From DATLXH01 sp035576005 (GTDB lineage Bacteria; Acidobacteriota; Thermoanaerobaculia; Gp7-AA8), in the NCBI GenBank assembly GCA_035576005.1, contig DATLXH010000161.1, positions 1 through 5,851 on the forward strand: DNA of 5,851 bases. Reading direction: 5' to 3'. Below the pieces are notes generated by a model. It was given only the letters and a program-made list of their open reading frames with translations. It was not told where the DNA came from and ran no database searches. Each line of letters starts with the position of its first letter. Position 1 is the first letter of the stretch. The translations under genes were made by a program, and so were the position numbers. Shown here one piece after another: positions 1-5,851 of this stretch.

Positions 1-176
1 CGCATTTCTCACAGACCTTTGTCGTGAGACGGCGGAGAGGGGCTTGGATGCGAGGCGCACGGCGATTTTGCGACGAAGGCATAGTCGACACTATGTCAAG
101 GAGCGAAATTGCCGTGCAACGAAGCAGACAGGCCGCTATCCGTCGTCTCGCGGCGAAGGTCTGTGAGAAATGCGGG
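1..176. repeat. Fold-back palindromic element (MITE-like), left tip cut by window edge
   Basis: Nearly the whole stretch is one imperfect inverted repeat. The first 19 bases (cgcatttctcacagacctt) are the exact reverse complement of 156-174, and pairing continues inward: 20-46 with 129-155, 49-51 with 124-126, 57-71 with 103-117, and 78-85 with 90-97 around the tetraloop at 86-89. By hand I count about 62 Watson-Crick pairs plus 8 G-U pairs. The right end continues with gg (175-176), and the related copy at 1676 begins with ccc, so the left end probably starts two bases before the window. No open reading frame of note lies inside. Size, terminal inverted repeats and lack of coding fit a non-autonomous fold-back element mobilised by a transposase elsewhere; a structured non-coding RNA is the alternative. 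The family is not identified. Confidence 0.8.
161..176 (-). repeat. 16-bp terminal repeat, right end of fold-back element
   Basis: The bases ctgtgagaaatgcggg form the right tip of the fold-back element. They are the perfect reverse complement of 1676-1691, immediately after the histidine kinase gene. Similarity reaches slightly past the tip: the flank here, read in reverse complement, is gtta followed by the repeat, and at 1671 it is gttag followed by the repeat. Confidence 0.85.
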
Positions 177-262
177 TAACTACAGCCTGACTACGCGGTG
201 TGGCGGGCTTCTCAGAGTCTCGACGCAACCTCAGGGCACATGAGCTGCAGCGACAGTGAACC

Positions 263-1675
263 GTGATGCCTTCGGAAGAACGACCAATCGACTCTCCTCC
301 GGTCGCCAGCAGGACCTGGAAAACGATCCTTCCAGTCACCTTCATCATTCTGTCGCTCCTTGCCATCGTCGCTCTTCCCCTTGTCGGATTGCGTAAAGCG
401 AACGCGATGAGGCGAGAGCTGGACCGGATCTCCGAGCCTGCACGCGAGAACGCCAATCGCATTGAGCTGGCACTGGCAATTGAGCTCGACAACATCATCG
501 GATTCCAGGTGACCGAGCAGGATCAGTACCGGAGGGCGTTTCAGGCGAATGTCGTTCGGCAGACGGCCGCAATCACCCGCCTGAGGGCACTGTCCGGGGA
601 GTTGGGCGGCGAGGTTAAATCGAGTCTCTCACTAGTGGAACAGTCCTCGAGAAACTGGCACAACGATCTCGTCCAGGAACGTCTCCTTGCGGCGCATCTG
701 CCGGCTGGCGTCTTTACGACATTGCTCTTCCAGCATCACCCTGATTACGAGAGAGCGCTGACTGCAGCCTCGAAACTGGCAGGCTCGATCGATGCCGCAA
801 TCCATGATCGCAGGGAGGAGATCCTGCGGACCGAACGGTTCAACCGGAATCTAACGACATTTCTCAGCCTGCTTGCCTTGACCTCCGCGATCCTGGTCAT
901 ACGACTGGGTCGGCAAATGCGACTCCTTGCGATCGACGCGACGACACGCAGAGCGGAGGCAGAGCGCGAGGCACGCGAAGCACGACAAGCGGTTCAGGCG
1001 CGGGACCGCGTCCTTGCAATCGTCTCGCATGACCTGCGCAATCCCCTCAACGCAATCACCCTCAGTTCATCCATGCTCGCCGAGGGAGGCAGCACGGATG
1101 AGGACCTGAATGAGCAGCTGGAAGTCATTCGCCTGTCTGCCGGAAGGATGAATCGGCTGATCGAAGATCTCCTCGATGCAGCGCGAATGGAAGGTGGCAA
1201 ACCCCTTCCAATCGACCCTTCTGATGTCGAAGTGGAATCGATCCTGTCGGAAGCAATCGAGCTTTTCAAAACTCAGACGAACGCACAACAGCTGGCGCTC
1301 AAAACCGAAATGACTCCCGACGTGAAGAAGGTCATCGCCGACCGCCACCGGATTCTTCAGGTCCTTTCCAACCTCGTCGGTAACGCCATCAAGTTCACGC
1401 CGGCGGGCGGGACGATCATCATGGCGGCAGACACATCGAATGGCATGGTCCGGTTCGGAGTTCGCGACTCCGGTCCGGGGATACCGAAAGAGCATCAGGA
1501 CAAGATCTTCGACGCTTACTGGCAGGCTAAGCGAGCTGACCGGATGGGTGCCGGCCTTGGACTTCCGATCGCAAGGGGCATCGTGGAATCGCACGGTGGA
1601 AAGATCTGGGTAGAGAGCGAGCCGGGTGAAGGGACGACGTTCTTTTTCACTCTTCCTGCTGTTGTCGGTGGTTAG
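263..1675 (+). CDS. Membrane-bound sensor histidine kinase (orphan)
   Basis: A 470-residue two-component sensor kinase that should autophosphorylate on histidine and pass the phosphate to an unknown response regulator. Residues 21-43 and about 198-215 are hydrophobic membrane segments. Between them lies an extracytoplasmic sensor of about 150 residues, mostly charged and helical; this resembles a CHASE3 or four-helix-bundle input domain, but I cannot assign it firmly. A charged coiled-coil linker (about 222-250) leads to the HisKA H-box SHDLRNPL with phospho-acceptor His256. The HATPase domain has its N-box NLVGNAIKFTP (370-380, Asn374), G1 DSGPGI (402-407), F-box KIFDAYW and G2 GAGLGLPIARGIV (429-441). 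All catalytic motifs are intact and the C-terminus is complete. Start: GTG at 263 is followed directly by ATG at 266, and an in-frame TGA at 257-259 rules out anything earlier; ATG 266 is equally plausible. No clear Shine-Dalgarno sequence is visible. No response regulator is adjacent. Inverted 16-bp repeats bracket the gene. Confidence 0.93.
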   Translation: MMPSEERPIDSPPVASRTWKTILPVTFIILSLLAIVALPLVGLRKANAMRRELDRISEPARENANRIELALAIELDNIIGFQVTEQDQYRRAFQANVVRQTAAITRLRALSGELGGEVKSSLSLVEQSSRNWHNDLVQERLLAAHLPAGVFTTLLFQHHPDYERALTAASKLAGSIDAAIHDRREEILRTERFNRNLTTFLSLLALTSAILVIRLGRQMRLLAIDATTRRAEAEREAREARQAVQARDRVLAIVSHDLRNPLNAITLSSSMLAEGGSTDEDLNEQLEVIRLSAGRMNRLIEDLLDAARMEGGKPLPIDPSDVEVESILSEAIELFKTQTNAQQLALKTEMTPDVKKVIADRHRILQVLSNLVGNAIKFTPAGGTIIMAADTSNGMVRFGVRDSGPGIPKEHQDKIFDAYWQAKRADRMGAGLGLPIARGIVESHGGKIWVESEPGEGTTFFFTLPAVVGG

Positions 1676-1691
1676 CCCGCATTTCTCACAG
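1676..1691 (+). repeat. Second copy of the 16-bp fold-back terminus, abutting the histidine kinase stop codon
   Basis: The bases cccgcatttctcacag start at the base after the TAG stop (1673-1675). They match the tip of the fold-back element exactly, in the orientation of its left end. Similarity continues imperfectly as ccttccc against acctttg, with one base missing. No full-length second arm with the same sequence follows anywhere in the window, so this is a solo or decayed end, or a short deletion derivative. Confidence 0.85.
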
Positions 1692-1738
1692 CCTTCCCAC
1701 GATTCACTGCTTGCAGGCAGTGTCATCCCTGTAGCGGG
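1676..1738. repeat. Short nested inverted repeat after the histidine kinase; possible decayed fold-back copy or terminator
   Basis: The outer arms cccgc (1676-1680) and gcggg (1734-1738) are complementary, followed inward by acag (1688-1691) with ctgt (1729-1732). An inner hairpin has cactgc (1705-1710) pairing with gcagtg (1717-1722) over a 6-base loop. There is no T-run, so it is not a textbook Rho-independent terminator, although its position right after a stop codon would suit transcript-end formation or protection. It may instead be an internally deleted relative of the 1-176 element. Pairing is seen; function is inferred. Confidence 0.45.
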
Positions 1739-1893
1739 TTAACAGCGTGGAACGCTGGTGACGAGGTGATCAAGTCCTCATTGGAAGGTGGGACCCACCC
1801 CCGTGGTCGGAGCTTCAGAACGATCTTTTCACGAATCGCGATCTCCGACGAAGTCGGCGCCTGCACCGTGCGACAATCGCTCCTCGAAACTCG
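1739..1893. other. Intergenic region upstream of the Ser/Thr kinase, with two small inverted repeats
   Basis: The stretch contains cagcg (1743-1747) with cgctg (1753-1757) over a 5-base loop, and ggtggg (1787-1792) with cccacc (1794-1799) around a single base. I see no convincing -35/-10 promoter and no Shine-Dalgarno sequence before the ATG at 1894. The kinase frame is open upstream only to the TGA at 1759-1761, with no ATG or GTG in that interval. Confidence 0.5.
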
Positions 1894-4575
1894 ATGACTG
1901 CCGCTTCCGGCCTCCGCCTCGGTCCATACGAGCTTGTCGCGCCTCTCGGCGCTGGCGGGATGGGAGAGGTCTGGCGCGCCAAGGACACACGGCTCGAGCG
2001 CGACGTCGCCATCAAGATCCTGCCCGCCGACTTCGCCTCGAACCCCCAGTTCAAGGCCCGCTTCGAGCGCGAGGCAAAGACGATCTCCCAGCTCAATCAT
2101 CCGAACGTCTGCTCCCTTTACGACGTCGGCCGCCAGGAGGGACTCGACTTTCTGGTCATGGAGCTCATCGAAGGCGAATCGCTCGCTGATCGTCTCCAGA
2201 AGGGGAGCCTCCCGATTGCGCTCGTGCTCAAGCATGGCATCGAGATCGCGAGCGCGCTCGACGCCGCGCACCGCCGTGGCATCGTTCATCGTGATCTCAA
2301 GCCGGGCAACGTGATGCTCACGAAGTCAGGGGCCAAACTGCTCGATTTTGGCCTGGCGAAATCCGGCCCTCTTTTGACATCGACCTCGAGCATGAGCCAG
2401 CTCGCCGCCAGTCCCACCGAACACAAGCCGCTTACCGAGCAGGGAACGATCCTCGGGACATTCCAGTACATGTCGCCCGAGCAACTCGAAGGGATCGATG
2501 CCGACGCGCGCACCGACATCTTCGCGTTTGGCGCTCTGCTGTACGAGATGGTGACCGGGAGGCGGGCCTTCCAGGGAAAGAACAAGACGTCCCTGATCGC
2601 GTCGATCGTGTCTGGCACGCCGACCCCCGTCAGCGAGCTCGCGCCGCTCACGCCTCCCGCGCTCGACCATGTGATCAGGAAATGCCTCGCCAAAGATGCC
2701 GACGATCGCTGGCAGAGCGCGCACGACATCGCCGATCAGCTGCGGTGGATTGCCGACGCCGGATCGCGCGCCGGCGAAGCGGCGCCCGTGCTGGCGAAGC
2801 GGAAGGCGCGGTTACGGGTTGCGTGGGCACTTCACGCCGCCACCGCTCTGCTGGCGATTCTTGCGACCGTCGTGTTCTTCCAGTTGCGTGCAGTCCCTCA
2901 GCGCATCATGCGATCCTCACTACTTCCGCCCGACAAGACGAAGTTCGAGCCGAACTCGGGCGCGATGGTTCTTTCGCCCGACGGCCTGCGCATCGCGTTC
3001 GTCGCGCGCGGTGAAGACGGGAAGTTCCTGCTGTGGGTGCGGGCGCTCGATGCGCTGACCGCGCAACCTCTCGCCGGCACGGACGATGCGACACATCCGT
3101 TCTGGTCGCCTGACAGCCGGTTCATCGGCTTCTTTTCCGCCGGGAAGCTGCGCAAGATCGACGCGAACGGCGGGCCCCCGCAGGCCTTGTGTGACGCGGC
3201 GGCCGGGCGGGGTGGCAGCTGGAGCAAAGGGGGAACGATTCTTTTCGCTCCCTCGCCGACCGACGTGATCTACAAGGTCTCTTCGTCGGGCGGTGTTCCG
3301 GTGGCCGTGACCAGCATTGATGCGAAAAGCGGAGAAATGTCCCATCGCTTTCCGGCTTTCCTACCTGACGGGGTCCACTTTCTCTATCTCGTCGAAGCGC
3401 GTCTGGAAACCCACGGCTCCGACGGAGGCTTCACGCTCTTCACTGGCTCCACTGAGTCGAAGAGTCAGAAGCGGCTGCTTGCGACGAGCTCGTCGGCGCG
3501 TTATGCACAGTCGGGACATATCCTCTTTCTCCGCGACCGGACGCTCCTCGCGCAGCGATTCGATGCGAAGACGCTCCAGTTAGCCGGCGAGGCCGTTCCA
3601 GTCGCCGAGAACATGACGCGCACCGGAAGATTCGAGACCATGTTCAGCGTTTCCGACAACGGCCTGCTGGCGTTTCAATCCGGATCGGCCTCGGAGCTCT
3701 CGAGTCTCGTCTGGATGGACCGGGACGGACGGGACCTCGAGACGGCCGGCAAGCCGGCCGACTACCGGCAGATCGCGTTGTCGCATGACGGCAAGCGCGT
3801 CGCCGCGGCAATTCTCGACCCGAAAAACCAGAAGTCAGACATTTGGGCGCTTGACCTCGAGCGCGGCACGACGACACGCCTGACATTCGATCCCGAGAAC
3901 GACATCGTCCCGATCTGGTCGGCGGATGACAAACGGGTCTACTTCTCATCCTACCGGCAGGGACGGGGAGACGTCTATTGGAAGGCGAGCTCTGGGACCG
4001 GAGCGGACCATGTTCTCATCGCCGACGCGGAGATGACCTTGCTCTGGAGCTTGTCAGCCGATGGCAGCACCGGCGCTCTCATAACGAACAACATCGCAAA
4101 GAAGACGGGCTGGGACATCTCGATTCTCAACCTCGCAGACGGGAAGATGCGCGTGTTCATACAGACCCCGTTCAATGAACATTCCCCTGCGCTCTCTGAC
4201 GACGGAAGCTTGCTCGTCTACCAATCGAACGAGTCCGGCCGGAATGAGATCTACGCGCAATCACTCCAGGACGATGGCGGGAAGTGGCAGATTTCGACGG
4301 ACGGCGGTGGTCGGCCGAGGTGGAGTCGCGGTGATCGCGAGATCCTCTTCCTGTCTCCGGACGACAAGCTGATGGTAGTCGACATCGAGCGGACTCCGGA
4401 GCTCGTCGCGTCGGTCCCGCGGCTGCTTATGGATCCGAGGATCCGGCAAGTGTTTGGGATGCAGTACGCGATCTCTCCGGACGGCAATCGCATCCTGGTC
4501 AACCGCGCCATCGAACAGCGGGTGGTTGCACCGGTCACGCTCGTGCAGAACTGGACCGAGTCGCTCGAAAAATGA
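1894..4575 (+). CDS. Transmembrane Ser/Thr protein kinase with PD40/TolB-like beta-propeller region
   Basis: An 893-residue Hanks-type (PknB-like) kinase with a C-terminal sensor-like region. Kinase domain, about residues 12-285: glycine loop LGAGGMGEVW (18-27), VAIK lysine Lys41, alpha-C Glu60, catalytic HRDLKPGN (132-139, Asp134), DFG (151-153), SPE (194-196) and Asp208. All key residues are present, so it should be active. DFG to SPE spans 46 residues, longer than in PknB (about 30) and rich in Ser/Thr, offering autophosphorylation sites. A basic juxtamembrane stretch (302-308) precedes one membrane helix (about 309-330). The remaining 560 residues should be extracytoplasmic and carry repeated SPDG-type strands (LSPDG 360, WSPDS 404, LPDG 490, LSHDG 629, WSADD 675, LSDDG 767, SPDD 821, SPDG 861), typical of PD40/WD40-like propellers. 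This architecture is common in Acidobacteriota. The ligand and substrates are unknown. ATG 1894 is chosen because the N-terminus then matches the usual short lead into the kinase fold. Confidence 0.93.
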   Translation: MTAASGLRLGPYELVAPLGAGGMGEVWRAKDTRLERDVAIKILPADFASNPQFKARFEREAKTISQLNHPNVCSLYDVGRQEGLDFLVMELIEGESLADRLQKGSLPIALVLKHGIEIASALDAAHRRGIVHRDLKPGNVMLTKSGAKLLDFGLAKSGPLLTSTSSMSQLAASPTEHKPLTEQGTILGTFQYMSPEQLEGIDADARTDIFAFGALLYEMVTGRRAFQGKNKTSLIASIVSGTPTPVSELAPLTPPALDHVIRKCLAKDADDRWQSAHDIADQLRWIADAGSRAGEAAPVLAKRKARLRVAWALHAATALLAILATVVFFQLRAVPQRIMRSSLLPPDKTKFEPNSGAMVLSPDGLRIAFVARGEDGKFLLWVRALDALTAQPLAGTDDATHPFWSPDSRFIGFFSAGKLRKIDANGGPPQALCDAAAGRGGSWSKGGTILFAPSPTDVIYKVSSSGGVPVAVTSIDAKSGEMSHRFPAFLPDGVHFLYLVEARLETHGSDGGFTLFTGSTESKSQKRLLATSSSARYAQSGHILFLRDRTLLAQRFDAKTLQLAGEAVPVAENMTRTGRFETMFSVSDNGLLAFQSGSASELSSLVWMDRDGRDLETAGKPADYRQIALSHDGKRVAAAILDPKNQKSDIWALDLERGTTTRLTFDPENDIVPIWSADDKRVYFSSYRQGRGDVYWKASSGTGADHVLIADAEMTLLWSLSADGSTGALITNNIAKKTGWDISILNLADGKMRVFIQTPFNEHSPALSDDGSLLVYQSNESGRNEIYAQSLQDDGGKWQISTDGGGRPRWSRGDREILFLSPDDKLMVVDIERTPELVASVPRLLMDPRIRQVFGMQYAISPDGNRILVNRAIEQRVVAPVTLVQNWTESLEK

Positions 4576-4686
4576 ACGTGACGGCGCTATACGGCTGGGA
4601 TGATCAGGTATCGCTTGCCTTGCCTCGCGCCCACGCAGCCCTCATCGGATGTACGGCAAATGCCGCGACTGAGAAAAAGAAACGAG
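4576..4686. other. Intergenic stretch between the kinase and a palindromic repeat
   Basis: No gene is supported here. There is a weak 4-bp hairpin, cggc (4654-4657) with gccg (4662-4665). The A-rich run gagaaaaagaaac (4671-4683) reads as a T-rich tract on the minus strand, just past the larger hairpin at 4687-4812. That could help end transcripts coming from the transposase side. No strong plus-strand terminator for the kinase gene is visible. Confidence 0.4.
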
Positions 4687-4812
4687 GGTGTCATCCAAGC
4701 GTCGAGCGAGGGATCTGGGAGGGGGCCTCACGCTGTAAGTCATGATTCGGAATCGCTGTTCGTGCAAGAAGCCCCGCCCGGATCCCTCCGCTCGACGCTT
4801 CTAAGAAACACC
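4687..4812. repeat. GC-rich palindromic repeat next to the IS110-family gene
   Basis: Bases 4697-4729 pair with 4768-4800. The core aagcgtcgagcg (4697-4708) matches 4789-4800 perfectly. After one bulged base (4788), agggatc (4709-4715) matches 4781-4787, and G-rich arms (4717-4726) pair with C-rich arms (4771-4779) with small defects. I count about 29 Watson-Crick pairs around a 38-base loop. An outer ggtgt (4687-4691) also pairs with acacc (4808-4812). The lead-in tgtcatcc, then agcg, gagcg and ggatct, resembles from memory a dispersed palindromic repeat common in GC-rich bacterial genomes. It could be a resident repeat beside which the IS inserted, a structured part of the IS end, or a terminator for the minus-strand transcript. 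Confidence 0.7.
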
Positions 4813-4818
4813 TAGGTT

Positions 4819-5851
4819 TTATGCGGCTTTGACGAGGGTATAGCCGAGTTGTTGTGCCCTCTTTTCCATCGTTTTGAGTATCCGTTGCTCATGCCGGTAT
4901 AGGTACTGATCAGGACCTGGATCGACGTATGGACGCTGGTATTTGAGGGTGAGGTAGATCATGCGGGCTAGTTTATGAGCTGCAGCATTGATGGCTTTTT
5001 CCGGGCCGAGCTGGGCGCGCTTCCGTCGGTAAAAGGCGCCGAGCGCCGACTTTGAGCTCGATAAGGTCTGAGCTGCGATTCTCAATGCTGTCCAAAGTCG
5101 ATTGGTGGTTGTCCGGTTTCGGCCTGATCGATTCTTTCCGCCGCTGCTGTTGGATCCGGGACATGCCCGCAGCCAGGAACAGAAGTTCTTGACTGTTTTG
5201 AACGCATCCACGTTGGTTCCAACTTCCGCGATGAAAGCACTCACGGTACCAGTGGCAATCGCATCGATTTGCGTTAGGTCCTGCCCGAGCACTTCGTAGA
5301 AGAGCTCACGAGCATCGAAGCTCAGCACGTTCTTTCGAACATGCTCGATCCGACGTGGCTTGGGGATCGACTCACGCGCACATTTTTTCTGGAACGTCTT
5401 GGCTTGCTCCTCGATTGCGACATTGCATTCTGCAATGAGTTCTTTCAGATGATCCCAAGTCCGTACTGCATGCCTGAGGGTGAACAAATGATGGTCGACG
5501 TACTTGCCCGTGAGATCCTCGGCAATCGCCTCCTCACTCTTTGCGCATCGCTTGTCTCGCTTACTGGCCAACACTGAAGGATCCCGTTCTCCATCCAGGA
5601 TCGCGCGAATGATCTGCATCCCTGTCTGGCCGGTGATGTCACTCACGGCCTGATCTACCCGGATGTTCATTTGTGTGAGCGCCTTCTTGATGTGCTCGAT
5701 GGCCGTGGACGCCTGCTCGATCAGATTCTGACGATGCCGGTTGTAGGTCCGGTATGTTGCGATCTGCTGCTCAGGGCGATATGAGCCTCGCAGCAGACCG
5801 AAACTGTGAAGAAGCTGGATCCACTGGCAATCCAGCATGTCCGTCTTTCGT
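4819..5851 (-). CDS. IS110-family transposase (DEDD), C-terminal part; N-terminus beyond the right edge
   Basis: The reading frame runs off the window edge; the ATG at 5836-5838 is internal, because the codons before it read RKTD and complete the family motif KTDxxDCQW. Numbered from that methionine, the visible protein is 339 residues. The two acidic residues in TDMLD fit the third and fourth acidic residues of the DEDD RuvC-like catalytic site; the first D and the E lie outside the window. DCQWIQLLHSFGLLRGS follows, then a helical linker (about 35-170), a helix-hairpin-helix-like stretch before residue 207, and the Transposase_20 signature CPGSNSSGGK (226-235), whose Ser232 fits the conserved catalytic serine. 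The family joins ends by a serine/DEDD mechanism guided by a structured bridge RNA encoded in an IS end. With about 100 missing residues the protein would be near 440, a long member of the family. Base composition looks less GC-rich than the kinase gene, consistent with transfer. The frame is intact in the window. Confidence 0.92.
   Translation of the reverse strand, partial: RKTDMLDCQWIQLLHSFGLLRGSYRPEQQIATYRTYNRHRQNLIEQASTAIEHIKKALTQMNIRVDQAVSDITGQTGMQIIRAILDGERDPSVLASKRDKRCAKSEEAIAEDLTGKYVDHHLFTLRHAVRTWDHLKELIAECNVAIEEQAKTFQKKCARESIPKPRRIEHVRKNVLSFDARELFYEVLGQDLTQIDAIATGTVSAFIAEVGTNVDAFKTVKNFCSWLRACPGSNSSGGKNRSGRNRTTTNRLWTALRIAAQTLSSSKSALGAFYRRKRAQLGPEKAINAAAHKLARMIYLTLKYQRPYVDPGPDQYLYRHEQRILKTMEKRAQQLGYTLVKAA
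4819..5851. mobile_element. Part of an IS110-family insertion sequence
   Basis: Defined by the transposase gene. The 3' boundary of the element is not determined: it could lie within the few bases after the stop codon (cctagg at 4811-4816) or include the hairpin at 4687-4812. IS110-family elements often lack terminal inverted repeats and target duplications, so no boundary can be read directly from this sequence. Confidence 0.75.

Noticed and set aside
1..176. Possible CRISPR repeats or tRNA-like structure
   Set aside because: There is a single inverted repeat pair and no regularly spaced direct repeats; the fold is one long hairpin, not a cloverleaf.
1067..1726. 219-codon minus-strand open frame opposite the histidine kinase
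   Set aside because: It lies opposite the HisKA and HATPase motifs, which are unmistakable on the plus strand, and its protein has no recognisable motif.
1723..2289. 188-codon minus-strand open frame across the start of the Ser/Thr kinase
   Set aside because: It is antisense to the glycine loop, VAIK and HRD motifs of a clearly real kinase; its openness follows from GC-rich codon bias, and I recognise no domain in it.
263..4575. Histidine kinase and Ser/Thr kinase as one signalling operon
   Set aside because: They are separated by 218 bases of repeat-rich sequence including a potential transcript-ending hairpin, and no shared partner gene or response regulator is present.
4600..4815. 71-codon plus-strand open frame between the kinase and the IS110 gene
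   Set aside because: It runs straight through both arms of the palindrome at 4687-4812, has no ribosome binding site I can see, and encodes low-complexity Ser/Arg/Pro-rich sequence.
4819..5838. Transposase starting at the ATG at 5836-5838 as a complete 339-residue protein
   Set aside because: The bases before that ATG continue the frame and complete the conserved KTDxxD catalytic motif, so the methionine is internal and the gene is cut by the window edge.

Overview
The window most resembles chromosomal DNA from a GC-rich, soil-type bacterium. The best guess is Acidobacteriota or a similar phylum rich in signalling genes. This rests on the 893-residue Ser/Thr kinase fused to PD40/TolB-like propeller repeats, an architecture heavily expanded in acidobacterial genomes, and on high G+C with GC-rich third codon positions in that gene. 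It is inference from gene style, not from a phylogenetic marker.

Layout from left to right. Positions 1-176 are a long imperfect palindrome, apparently a fold-back repeat element whose first two bases lie off the left edge. Positions 263-1675 (+) encode a membrane-anchored sensor histidine kinase with no response regulator beside it. At 1676-1691, directly after its stop codon, the 16-base terminal sequence of the palindrome occurs again, so the kinase gene is bracketed by perfect 16-bp inverted repeats. Positions 1676-1800 hold several small inverted repeats and no convincing gene. Positions 1894-4575 (+) encode the Ser/Thr kinase: cytoplasmic kinase domain, one membrane segment, then a large beta-propeller-type region. 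Positions 4576-4818 are intergenic and dominated by a second, unrelated GC-rich palindrome at 4687-4812. From 4819 to the right edge, on the minus strand, lies the C-terminal three quarters of an IS110-family (DEDD) transposase. Its N-terminus is beyond the window.

The two signalling genes are co-directional but separated by 218 bases of repeat-rich DNA, so a single operon is not evident. Both are one-pass or two-pass membrane sensors and nothing in the window links them functionally. The more unusual material is non-coding. The fold-back element's arms differ at eight positions in ways that always keep G-U pairing on the plus strand and never on the minus strand. The IS110 gene ends only seven bases from a long hairpin, which matters because IS110-family elements use structured RNA and some target palindromic repeats. 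I see no CRISPR array, tRNA, rRNA or complete novel multi-gene system.
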